From CAZCJU01 sp964562175 (GTDB lineage Bacteria; Bacillota; Clostridia; Oscillospirales; CAG-272): a DNA stretch of 23,173 bases. The stretch lies in the NCBI GenBank assembly GCA_964562175.1, contig CAZLRV010000025.1, forward strand, positions 1 through 23,173, read 5' to 3'. Shown here piece by piece: positions 1-8,078 of the stretch. A program made the position numbers and the translations under genes. The notes beneath the pieces are model-generated. The model was not told where the DNA came from, ran no database searches, and saw only the letters and a list, made by a program, of their open reading frames with translations. Positions within the stretch are counted from its first letter, which is position 1, and each line of letters opens with the position of its first letter.

Positions 1-39
1 AACTCCTCCCGCCTTTTTGTTATGCAATGCTATTTCATA

Positions 40-193
40 CACGCTTGCGCGTGATTACATACACGCTTGTGCGTGATTACATACACGCTTGTGCGTGATT
101 ACATACACGCTTGCGCATGATGATATGCACGCATTCGCGTGATGATATGCACGCATTCGCGTGATGATATGCACGCATTCGCGTGATGATATA
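40..193 (-). repeat. Array of seven 22-bp hairpin repeats downstream of the GNAT gene
   Basis: Seven head-to-tail units of exactly 22 bp begin at 40, 62, 84, 106, 128, 150 and 172. Read on the minus strand, each is a 5-bp stem CACGC/GCGTG around a 4-nt loop (GAAT, GCAA or ACAA), followed by a linker close to YATATCAT or TATGTAAT. The array starts 14 bp beyond the stop of the leftward acetyltransferase gene. There is no unique spacer sequence, so it is not a CRISPR array. The same unit recurs at 17888 and 23124. Confidence 0.93.
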
Positions 194-207
194 GTATGGT
201 ATTATGA

Positions 208-1191
208 TTATTTTTTGACTCTTGTTCTCATATCTGCCCAGGAGCGGACGATTTTGAAGCCTGCCGCCTCGTAGATATTGCGTGCGAGGTTATCTTCGCC
301 GGTAAAGAGTGACATAAAGCCGGCGCCTTGGTCTTTCAGACCTGAGCAGAGTGCGGAAAAGAGAGCTTTACCCACGCCACAGCCGCGGCAATCGGTATGC
401 ACGCCTATTCCTGCAAAGTAGCCTCTGCCGCTCGGCTGAACCATAAGTGGACCGGTGAAGCCGCAAACTCTTTTTGTTGCGACCTCCTCGACAATGAGTA
501 GCGGCAAGGGGTTATCTTTAGCTTCGTTTCCCATGATAGCGCGTCTCCAACCCTCGTTTTTGAGGTTGTCGAAAAGCTCATTCAGTGAATGGTGGACGTT
601 TCTATCATAATATGTTATTATATAGCCGGCTTCTTTTGCACGTGCTATCGAACGCTTTACGTCGTCCGTTATCGTGTAGTTCTCAAGACATCTATAATAT
701 GAGTTTTGATGTGCGAAATCACGGAAGCCGCAGTTTTTCGCCCAAATATAGCCCGCCGAAAGCACGTCAACGCCGGGAATACCGGGGTGATCGTGACGGG
801 GAGTGCCGGGTATGCACCATTCAAGCCCGATGGGGTTATAGAATGAGGCTTCAAAAAGCTGTGTAGGCTCACCATACGAGGAAAGCATTTCTTTAAGTGA
901 AGCAAGTATCGTTCGTCCGTAGCCATTGCGGCGTTGTGTACGATCGACGAGTACATATGTTATGAATGCCTTATCGGCACCGTTTAAGCGACAGCCGTTA
1001 CCGAAGCCGATGATCTTGCCATCATCGTCCCTCAAGCAAACATTTGCTACTTTAAATTCATCTCTTTGCGAGAAGAAAAGCCTTTCAAAGGTCTCATCAT
1101 CGAATTTTTTTATAAGTATTTCGCCCTCGGCGTACTCTCTCCAAAATTCGGCAAGTGCCTTGATATCGTTGGGCTTGTTATCTATCAGCAT
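208..1191 (-). CDS. Tandem two-domain GNAT family N-acetyltransferase
   Basis: The 327-residue protein carries two GCN5-related acetyltransferase modules. The acetyl-CoA loop (R/Q-x-x-G-x-G/A) is visible as RRNGYG at residues 87-92 after a beta strand, and again as RGCGVG at 269-274. The C-terminal module continues into the typical NLARNIYEAAGF ending. The connecting region holds a GTPRHDHPGIPGVDV stretch that I associate with two-domain GNATs of Clostridia. A cytoplasmic acyl transferase is expected; the substrate (amine, antibiotic, protein or small molecule) cannot be told. The start is supported by AAAGGAG (1200-1206), 8 nt ahead, and a near-consensus promoter at 1221-1249. It appears monocistronic, and the 22-bp hairpin array lies immediately after its stop. 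Confidence 0.88.
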   Translation of the reverse strand: MLIDNKPNDIKALAEFWREYAEGEILIKKFDDETFERLFFSQRDEFKVANVCLRDDDGKIIGFGNGCRLNGADKAFITYVLVDRTQRRNGYGRTILASLKEMLSSYGEPTQLFEASFYNPIGLEWCIPGTPRHDHPGIPGVDVLSAGYIWAKNCGFRDFAHQNSYYRCLENYTITDDVKRSIARAKEAGYIITYYDRNVHHSLNELFDNLKNEGWRRAIMGNEAKDNPLPLLIVEEVATKRVCGFTGPLMVQPSGRGYFAGIGVHTDCRGCGVGKALFSALCSGLKDQGAGFMSLFTGEDNLARNIYEAAGFKIVRSWADMRTRVKK

Positions 1192-1220
1192 TTTATTTTC
1201 TCCTTTGCATTATTGAGTCT

Positions 1221-1249
1221 ATTATATATCAAACGATGCGATTTGTCAA
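1221..1249 (-). promoter_or_regulatory. SigA-type promoter of the GNAT gene
   Basis: On the minus strand TTGACA (1244-1249) is followed after 17 bp by TATAAT (1221-1226), a consensus match at both hexamers. It lies about 30 bp upstream of the GNAT start. Confidence 0.85.
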
Positions 1250-1321
1250 TATCCGATGAAAAAAACGGGGAGTATAACCGAAAAAAATATATAAATATTT
1301 TATGAATTATACTCACTGTGC

Positions 1322-1350
1322 TTGAAATGTTTGTCGATTTGTGGTAGAAT
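1322..1350 (+). promoter_or_regulatory. SigA-type promoter of the dockerin/cohesin cluster
   Basis: TTGAAA (1322-1327), a 17-bp spacer and TAGAAT (1345-1350) precede the surface-protein gene. The predicted leader is only about 40 nt, and no riboswitch-like structure is evident in it. Confidence 0.7.
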
Positions 1351-1398
1351 AAGATGTAAAGCCATGAAGTTATACCGATTTACAGTAAATAATGGAAA

Positions 1399-4300
1399 AT
1401 GAAGAACAAAATATACAAATTACTATCTATAATTATCGTTTTATCTCTGTTTTTGTTATCAAATTCGTTTGAGATATTCGCCACAATTGAGCCGCTTTCC
1501 TTTGTGCTTAACTCGGACGGGGGAGGGTACACGCTCACCTCCTGCTCGCCCGATGCGGTATTTGAGTTAAACATTCCGAGTACATACAAGGGCAAGCCCG
1601 TTGTTTCCATTGGGGACGGAGCATTTTCGGGTTGTGATAAATTATATAAAATATCGATTCCAAGCAGTATCAAAAGCATCGGCGATGGCGTTTTTTACCG
1701 TTGCTCACAGCTTGCTCTGATAGAGTGCGACAGCACGTCGTTTGTTGTGAAAAACGGCTGTCTGTATTCCTCCGACAATCGTCGGTTGATATATTTAATC
1801 GATAAGAGCCTGACCTCGCTGACCGTTGTCGGCGGTACGGAGAGCATTTCTGCGTATTGCTTTGCCGATAGTGCGGCACTTAAGAGCATTGAGCTGCCGA
1901 ACACGCTGAAGAGTATTGGCAAGGCGGCGTTCAGCTGCTGCACTTCTCTTAAAACATTGAGTGTACCGCCGTCTGTGAGTGTTTACCCCGATCATATGCT
2001 TTCGGGTTGCACCTCGCTTTTGGGCGTATCCGTTGAGGCAAGTGTTAAATCCATCGGTCGAGGCTGTTTCTTTAATTGTACCTCGCTTCGCTCCGTGCTT
2101 GTGCCGAGTGCGACGGCTGTCGGTGAAGATGCTTTTGCCTCATGCCCGAGCTTGACCGTTTATTGCTCAAAAGCATCGAGCTGTCAAGCTGTTGCAAGTG
2201 CCTGCGGCGTTGATACGATCGCCGTAAATTACACGGGAACGCACCGCCCGACGAGCGTATTTGTCATGCCGACACTGCCTATTTCGGTCGGTCAGAGCCA
2301 AGAGCTTTCGGCAGGTGTTCGAGGAAACAGTGTTGAGGTCATAAATACGTTTTTCGTATCCTCGAACCCCGATGTCATTGAAATATCGGGCAGAACTATG
2401 ACGGCGAAAAGGGTGGGAAGTGCGATCGTCACCGTTTATACCGTTGACGGGCTTCACAGCGATTCGAGAGAGGTGACTGTGGGTAAGAATGCTGCCTTGC
2501 TTGAGTCGGCACATGACTATTTGCCGAATACCGATGATACGCAGACATATACCGTGACCGGCTCACCCTCTCATATTAAGCTTACATTTTCTTCTCTTAC
2601 ATACACGGAGCCGGATAAAGACTACATTTTCATAAGTGACGGGGACGGCAACAGCTGCGGAGTCTTTTCCGGTGATGAGCTGGCGGGACGTGAATTGATA
2701 ATACCGTCCGATACGGTAAGCATACGCCTTTGCAGTGACAGCGAGGTAAATTATTACGGATATGCCGTATCGAGCATTATCGGCTGCGACGGTATCGTAT
2801 TTCCCGAAAGCATCTCACTTAACAAAACAGAGCATGATATGAGTATCGCTCAGAGCATTAAGCTTACGCCGAGTGCTTACCCGACGGATTCTTATTACGA
2901 ACGCTTCTATTTCAGGTCAAGCGATAGAAATGTTTTAGACGTAGATGAGGACGGCAACGTGTACGCCGTCGGTGTCGGCGTGGCATATATAACCGTATTT
3001 GCAAAATACGGTGAAGCTACCGCAGAATGCAAGATCACCGTAAAGGATAATTCATCAAACGGCTTTGTATACGAAAAACACGGCTCCGAATGCACGATAA
3101 CGTATTACAAGGGCGAGAACAAAAATGTCGTTATACCCGAAAAGCTTGGCGGCTGTAAGGTAACAGCCATCGCACCGTATGCATTCGGCTTCAATTCAAA
3201 GATAAATTCCGTTTCCATTCCGTCCGGTGTTGTCGATATCTCGCCTTATTCCTTTGCCGGAGCAAGCGGCTTGACCGCTTTTGCGGTAAGTTCATCAAAT
3301 AAAAGCTATTTTTCGACAAACGGTGCATTGTATTCCGCCGACTTCAAGACGCTTGTATGCGTCGGCGGCGGTATATCCGGCAAGTATGCACTGCCCGAGG
3401 GAGTTGTGACGATATCACCCCACAGCTTTGCGTATTGCTCTAAAATAACCGAGATTGAAATTAGCTCGACGGTACGTGAAATATCACCGGATGCGTTTGA
3501 GGGCTGTGTCGCATTGACTTCGTTTTCGGTATCGTCAAAAAATACGAATTATTCGGTATATGACTCTTGCATTTATTCGCTTGACAAAAGCACGCTGTTT
3601 GTTTGTCCGAGTGCAAAGAGCGGAGATATTACACTGCATTCCTCTTGCCGCACGGTAAAGGCTCGCACCTTTTATGACTGCTACGGTATAAAAAGGATAA
3701 CCGTACCGAGTGGGGTAACTAATATCGAATACGGCGCATTTTATCAAATGCACCGCCTGACTTATATATCCGTTGCAAGTGCAAATAAAAGCTATGCATC
3801 ATACGGTGGCGCACTTTATTCAAAGGATATGAAAACGCTTGCTTACGTTCCCTCATCCCTTGAGGGTGGCTATTCCGTGCATCCGTCGTGCGAGTACATA
3901 GGCGAGTATGCGTTTTGCCATTCCTCGCTAAATGAAGTAATATTGCCCTATGGGCTTTTGAGTATAGGTGATAACGCTTTTTACGGTGCGGACGGTATTT
4001 CCTCGCTTATTTTGCCACCAAATGTCGGCACTGTCGGCAATAACTGCTTTGAGGGTTGCTCCAATATGACCCTCGTCTGCTCCGATTCCGTTATCATCGT
4101 CGGCACAATGTCGGACGGATGTAAGGCATATTGTCCGAGTGGGGGCAAAAGCGAGGCGGCATTTAAGAAATCGGGCGTCGATACGGTGGAAATTACGTAT
4201 TTATATGACGATGAATATAAGCTTTCTGTCATAGGTTCATCCGATATATTGCTTGTCGGAAGTGAGTTGAATGTCGGTGCCTTTGCCCTCGGTCCGATCG

Positions 4301-5436
4301 ATGTATATAATATTGAATATTATTATAAAGGTGCGAGATACGAGCCGGGCGGATATGCTTCCGTTTTGCTCTACACGGACTTCTCGCTCGGTGAGTCGAT
4401 CGAGGTAACGACGGACAGCGGTGAAAAATACCGCTCGGACAACACTGCCGTAGGCTTTATGTTAAAAGGCTCATCCTTTACCGTCAGCCCGTCCTCACTC
4501 GATAAGACGGTCGAGCGGCTTGCCATAAAAACAATGCCGAGTAAGACCGAATACAAGCTCGGACAGAGCCTTGACACATCGGGACTTGAGCTGTACTATA
4601 TTTCAGATGACGGAAAGATCTGCGTTATAAGCACCGGCTTTACGGCAAAATGTTCGCTTGACAAGAGCGGGGAAAACGAGGTCACCGTAACGTATCTTAA
4701 CCACACGGTAAAGTACAGTGTAAATGTTTCCATGCAGACACTGAGCTGTAATCTCACCTTGAGCGGGGAGGGCAGGTTAGGCTCGACGCTTCACGCAACG
4801 GTATCCGCTCTCAGCCCCGTGGGTATTACATATTCCATAGAATGGTATCGAAACGGCGTGCGGATAGACGGGGCAAGCTCATTTGACTATGTCGTAGCCC
4901 CTGCCGATATGGGATGTAATGTCTACGCACTCGTTAAAGCCGCAAACGGCTTTAACGGTCAGGTAAAGAGCAACGAGGTATATATAGAAATAACAAAAAT
5001 AAGCTCGGAGGTCTATTCGATAAACGAAAGCTTGAGTACGATATCGAAAATACCGCTCGGCACTACCTGCTCTGCATTTCTCTCAAGGCTCTCCCCGTCC
5101 TCGCTGCTGAAAGTCGAAAAGAACGGAGCTGCCGTTTCTTCAAGCGCAAAGCTCGGTACGGGCATGACAGTGAGCCTTGTAAAAGACGGTAAGGTATATC
5201 AAAAGCTTGATATCGTTCTGACGGGCGATATAAACGGTGACGGAGCTGTAAGTATTACCGATTTCGTTCGGCTGAAAACAAGACTTTTCGATGACACCTC
5301 ACTGAACGGTGCTTATGTGTACGGTGCAGATGTGAACGGAGACGGAAAAATAACGATAACGGATCTCGTTCAGATGAAATCGCATTTATTGGGTAATTCT
5401 TCCATAACTGCCAAGGAGGTTAAACGGATAGGATGA
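1399..5436 (+). CDS. Secreted BspA-like leucine-rich repeat protein with Ig-like domains and C-terminal dockerin
   Basis: This 1345-residue exported protein starts with a signal peptide (about 1-29: Lys-rich start, long hydrophobic core, FA cleavage region). Two blocks of BspA/LRR_5-type repeats follow (about 35-275 and 555-935), with repeated I-xx-xAF-xxC-xxL and I-P-S-x-V patterns. Between them lie a Big_2-like domain (about 279-361), a CUB-like beta region (about 368-464) and a second Big_2-like domain (about 468-551). Further Ig-like beta domains fill about 935-1199, and a short pre-dockerin region fills 1201-1275. The C-terminus is a type I-like dockerin with duplicated calcium loops, GDINGDGAVSITD from residue 1276 and ADVNGDGKITITD after it. 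No catalytic domain, sortase motif or membrane anchor is visible, so surface attachment is probably through the adjacent cohesin. The likely role is adhesion or ligand binding (inference). The SD is weak (GGA only), and the stop overlaps the next start by ATGA. Confidence 0.92.
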   Translation: MKNKIYKLLSIIIVLSLFLLSNSFEIFATIEPLSFVLNSDGGGYTLTSCSPDAVFELNIPSTYKGKPVVSIGDGAFSGCDKLYKISIPSSIKSIGDGVFYRCSQLALIECDSTSFVVKNGCLYSSDNRRLIYLIDKSLTSLTVVGGTESISAYCFADSAALKSIELPNTLKSIGKAAFSCCTSLKTLSVPPSVSVYPDHMLSGCTSLLGVSVEASVKSIGRGCFFNCTSLRSVLVPSATAVGEDAFASCPSLTVYCSKASSCQAVASACGVDTIAVNYTGTHRPTSVFVMPTLPISVGQSQELSAGVRGNSVEVINTFFVSSNPDVIEISGRTMTAKRVGSAIVTVYTVDGLHSDSREVTVGKNAALLESAHDYLPNTDDTQTYTVTGSPSHIKLTFSSLTYTEPDKDYIFISDGDGNSCGVFSGDELAGRELIIPSDTVSIRLCSDSEVNYYGYAVSSIIGCDGIVFPESISLNKTEHDMSIAQSIKLTPSAYPTDSYYERFYFRSSDRNVLDVDEDGNVYAVGVGVAYITVFAKYGEATAECKITVKDNSSNGFVYEKHGSECTITYYKGENKNVVIPEKLGGCKVTAIAPYAFGFNSKINSVSIPSGVVDISPYSFAGASGLTAFAVSSSNKSYFSTNGALYSADFKTLVCVGGGISGKYALPEGVVTISPHSFAYCSKITEIEISSTVREISPDAFEGCVALTSFSVSSKNTNYSVYDSCIYSLDKSTLFVCPSAKSGDITLHSSCRTVKARTFYDCYGIKRITVPSGVTNIEYGAFYQMHRLTYISVASANKSYASYGGALYSKDMKTLAYVPSSLEGGYSVHPSCEYIGEYAFCHSSLNEVILPYGLLSIGDNAFYGADGISSLILPPNVGTVGNNCFEGCSNMTLVCSDSVIIVGTMSDGCKAYCPSGGKSEAAFKKSGVDTVEITYLYDDEYKLSVIGSSDILLVGSELNVGAFALGPIDVYNIEYYYKGARYEPGGYASVLLYTDFSLGESIEVTTDSGEKYRSDNTAVGFMLKGSSFTVSPSSLDKTVERLAIKTMPSKTEYKLGQSLDTSGLELYYISDDGKICVISTGFTAKCSLDKSGENEVTVTYLNHTVKYSVNVSMQTLSCNLTLSGEGRLGSTLHATVSALSPVGITYSIEWYRNGVRIDGASSFDYVVAPADMGCNVYALVKAANGFNGQVKSNEVYIEITKISSEVYSINESLSTISKIPLGTTCSAFLSRLSPSSLLKVEKNGAAVSSSAKLGTGMTVSLVKDGKVYQKLDIVLTGDINGDGAVSITDFVRLKTRLFDDTSLNGAYVYGADVNGDGKITITDLVQMKSHLLGNSSITAKEVKRIG

Positions 5437-6746
5437 AAAATAGGTTAATTTCGCTTATAATTACGCTTTCGATAGTATCGGCATTGCTATCGCTATGCGT
5501 ATGTGCCGCCCCACCGTCGCTTACTTTGTCGGCAACCTCAACCGTTCGCGCGGGCGATACGGTAAAGGTCACCGTAAAGGTCGGCGGATCGGGCATTTTG
5601 GGAGCTTCGTTTAATATTGAGTACGATTCGGACAAGCTGACCTTCAAAGGCTCATCGTCATACCCAAGCGGCTGGAAGGTTGAATCGAGCAGTAAAACGG
5701 ACAAGACCGTTTTTATCTGCTATGACGATACTTCCGACCAATCAAAGCCGATAAGCTCAGCCGTAACGATGTGCGTTTTGGAGTTTGCCGTTTCATCAAA
5801 GCTGAATACGGGTGACACGATATCGGTAAAAGCCACCGACATACGCTTGACGGACGGCAACAACGAGGACGAGGTTTCGGATGCGACATACAGTGTTAAG
5901 CTGACAAAGCCCAAGTCCTCCGACTCAAAGCTTGCTTCGCTTGCCCTTGACGGCTTTAAGCTCAACGAAAGCTTTTCGCCCACAAAGACCGATTATACGG
6001 CAACGGTAAAATATGATACCGCCTCTGTAAGCGTCGATACGTCACGCTCCGACAAATCGTCAAGCGTTTCAATATCGGGCAATAAAGACCTCAAGGTCGG
6101 AAAAAATACGATATCGATAAAGGTCACAGCCGAGGACGGAAGCAGTACGACTTATAAAATAACGGTAACACGTCCCGATGACCCAAATAAAAGCGATGAC
6201 TCGTCACTGTCGAAAATCGAGCTGTCTGCAGGTACGCTTGAACCCAAATTCGATAAAAACACGTATTCATATACCGTAAACGTCGACAATGCCACTCAAA
6301 GCATAAAGGTAACGCCCACCCCGAGCAATGCAAAGGCAACGGCAAAGGGCGGTGAATACAGCCTTGATGTCGGCGAAAACAAAATAGAGATAAAATGCAC
6401 CTCAGAGAAGGGAACCACTAGCGTTTACACACTCAATGTCATTCGCACACCGGACGAGCAGACCTCACACGAAACAGGCGTGGAAAGCGGTGATGTTACC
6501 GAAACGGAGCAGGTGACCGAATGGGTAACGGAGGATGAGCAGACAGATGAGGTGAGCGAAACCGTCGGAGATGAAAGCGCACCCGACACGGACGAGGTGA
6601 CGACGGGTGAGAGCAAAGTCGACGATGAGAAAAAAAGCGGTAATATACTGACAACACCGGTACCGCTCTGGCTTACCGTGCTTATCGGTATAATTGCCAT
6701 GATATTCGGTATGTTATGCTCATATCTTGTATACAACAGGCTGTAA
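5433..6746 (+). CDS. Membrane-anchored cohesin protein with two cadherin-like beta-sandwich domains
   Basis: This 437-residue protein has a signal peptide (about 1-25, ending CVCA) and a cohesin-type domain (about 28-157: LTLSATSTVRAGDTVKVTV, then GILGASFNIEYDSDKL). Two cadherin-like beta-sandwich domains of the PF12733 kind follow (about 166-247 and 258-338; each starts LxxL/I and ends YxxxVxR). An acidic Thr/Glu-rich linker (340-402) leads to a C-terminal transmembrane helix (410-432) and a very short cytoplasmic tail. There is no LPxTG motif, so it is held in the membrane as a stalk. It overlaps the dockerin gene by 4 nt (ATGA), which suggests translational coupling. AGGAGGT at 5414-5420 lies 12 nt from the ATG, longer than usual. 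The obvious inferred partner is the dockerin of the preceding gene. Confidence 0.9.
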   Translation: MKNRLISLIITLSIVSALLSLCVCAAPPSLTLSATSTVRAGDTVKVTVKVGGSGILGASFNIEYDSDKLTFKGSSSYPSGWKVESSSKTDKTVFICYDDTSDQSKPISSAVTMCVLEFAVSSKLNTGDTISVKATDIRLTDGNNEDEVSDATYSVKLTKPKSSDSKLASLALDGFKLNESFSPTKTDYTATVKYDTASVSVDTSRSDKSSSVSISGNKDLKVGKNTISIKVTAEDGSSTTYKITVTRPDDPNKSDDSSLSKIELSAGTLEPKFDKNTYSYTVNVDNATQSIKVTPTPSNAKATAKGGEYSLDVGENKIEIKCTSEKGTTSVYTLNVIRTPDEQTSHETGVESGDVTETEQVTEWVTEDEQTDEVSETVGDESAPDTDEVTTGESKVDDEKKSGNILTTPVPLWLTVLIGIIAMIFGMLCSYLVYNRL

Positions 6747-6768
6747 TAAGGACATAGAGGTACGATAT

Positions 6769-7614
6769 ATGGATAAGATCGAGGTCAAGGCGTATGCAAA
6801 GATAAATCTGTTTTTGGAGGTACGCCAAAGGCTTGACAACGGCTACCATCTGCTTGACAGCATAATGCAAAGCATAAGTCTGCACGACGATGTTCTGATA
6901 GAAAAGACGGACAGTGGCGATATCGAGCTGATGTCGAACGATGATGAGTTGCCGGACGGAGAGGGAAATTTGGCATACAAGGCGGCAAAGCTGTTTTTTG
7001 AGCATTTCAACGTGAAGCATGACGGTATAACGATACGCCTGCATAAGCGTATACCCGTAAGTGCGGGACTTGCGGGCGGTTCTGCCGATGCCGCCGCAGT
7101 GCTTGAGGGCTTGAACGAGCTGTTTGACCTTGGGGCAGATGTTGACACTCTATGCAGATTGGGTGCCAAGCTCGGTGCCGATGTGCCGTTTTGCATTAAA
7201 CGCGGCACTTGCCATGCAAGAGGTATCGGTGAGATATTGCAAAGAATTTCGAAAATGCCCGAATGCACGGTGCTTGTCGCAATAGGCGACGAAAAAATAT
7301 GCACAGCCGAGGCGTTTGCCAAGCTTGACGGTATTCGGGATCGTGAGGCGGTGGAGATAGATCCGATGCTTTCGTCGCTTACCTCGGGAAAAATAGAGGA
7401 AATATGCCGCCATATGTACAATGCCTTTCAATCCGTTTCCCCTCACAGAGAGGAAATAAAGGAGATAATGGCAAGATATTGCATAGAAAAACCGCTTATG
7501 TCGGGTTCAGGACCCTCTATATTTTCAATATACACCGACGAGGACAGAGCAAAAGCGGCGTATGATGTACTGCTTGACAAGGGCTATCGGGCGTATCTTT
7601 GCAAGCCCGTTTGA
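6769..7614 (+). CDS. ispE: 4-diphosphocytidyl-2-C-methyl-D-erythritol kinase
   Basis: The protein is a GHMP-family kinase that phosphorylates the 2-hydroxyl of CDP-ME in the MEP pathway to isopentenyl diphosphate. The 281-residue product has the expected features in order: KAYAKINLFLEV at the N-terminus, the ATP-binding glycine-rich loop VSAGLAGGSADAAA, GADVPFC in the middle and the C-terminal motif MSGSGPSIF. I chose the ATG at 6769 over an in-frame upstream ATG at 6727. It gives the conserved MDKIEVKAYAKIN start and follows GAGG (6757-6760) by 8 nt, whereas the upstream start would lie inside the cohesin gene. It sits 22 bp behind the cohesin stop and is probably co-transcribed with it. Confidence 0.96.
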   Translation: MDKIEVKAYAKINLFLEVRQRLDNGYHLLDSIMQSISLHDDVLIEKTDSGDIELMSNDDELPDGEGNLAYKAAKLFFEHFNVKHDGITIRLHKRIPVSAGLAGGSADAAAVLEGLNELFDLGADVDTLCRLGAKLGADVPFCIKRGTCHARGIGEILQRISKMPECTVLVAIGDEKICTAEAFAKLDGIRDREAVEIDPMLSSLTSGKIEEICRHMYNAFQSVSPHREEIKEIMARYCIEKPLMSGSGPSIFSIYTDEDRAKAAYDVLLDKGYRAYLCKPV

Positions 7615-7662
7615 GATGAAAAATAAATATTGTTAAAATTATGTTAAATCTCAAAAAAACTA

Positions 7663-7690
7663 TTGATTTTTCAAAAAAGCGTGATACAAT
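7663..7690 (+). promoter_or_regulatory. SigA-type promoter of groES-groEL
   Basis: TTGATT (7663-7668) and TACAAT (7685-7690) are separated by 16 bp, and the CIRCE operator starts 12 bp further on. This is the usual placement for HrcA repression at the start of transcription. Confidence 0.8.
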
Positions 7691-7702
7691 ATGTATTGTC
7701 AA

Positions 7703-7729
7703 TTGGCACTCAAGGTCATTGAGTGCCAA
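7703..7729 (+). promoter_or_regulatory. CIRCE operator (HrcA binding site)
   Basis: The inverted repeat TTGGCACTC - 9 nt - GAGTGCCAA matches the CIRCE element (TTAGCACTC-N9-GAGTGCTAA), with one compensated change in each arm. HrcA repression released by heat or misfolded-protein load is the established mechanism. The hrcA gene itself is not in this window. Confidence 0.96.
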
Positions 7730-7761
7730 ATTACAAAAAACAAAATCGGAGGTAAAATAAA

Positions 7762-8046
7762 ATGACTATTAAACCGCTCGCAGACCGTGTAGTGGTCAAA
7801 ATGAAGGAAGCGGAGGAAACAACGAAAAGCGGTATCATACTTACCGCATCCGCTAAGGAAAAACCCCAGGTTGCCGAGGTTATTGCCGTAGGTCCCGGAG
7901 GAATGGTTGACGGAAAAAAGGTTGAGATGACCGTTCCCGTCGGTGCATCCGTAATACTCAGCAAGTATGCGGGTACCGAAGTAAAGTGTGACGGTGAGGA
8001 ATATATCATCGTCAAAGAGAGCGACATTTTGGCAATTGTAGAGTAA
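7762..8046 (+). CDS. groES: Co-chaperonin GroES (Hsp10)
   Basis: The 94-residue protein forms the heptameric lid of the GroEL folding chamber. It begins with the family signature KPLADRVVVKM and contains the mobile-loop region EETTKSGIIL. It then shows VIAVGPGG and ends with GEEYIIVKESDILAIVE, the full standard length. GGAGGT (7748-7753) lies 8 nt before the ATG. It is the first gene of the CIRCE-controlled operon, with groEL 32 bp downstream. Confidence 0.98.
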   Translation: MTIKPLADRVVVKMKEAEETTKSGIILTASAKEKPQVAEVIAVGPGGMVDGKKVEMTVPVGASVILSKYAGTEVKCDGEEYIIVKESDILAIVE

Positions 8047-8078
8047 GAGAGATAATTTTCGAAAAGAGGTAATTTAAA

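Noticed and set aside
40..193. CRISPR array
   Set aside because: The whole 22-bp period is repeated with no unique spacers, and no cas genes are present.
7618..7662. Terminator after ispE
   Set aside because: The GAGAT/ATCTC pairing is short, has a long loop and is followed by an A run rather than a T run.
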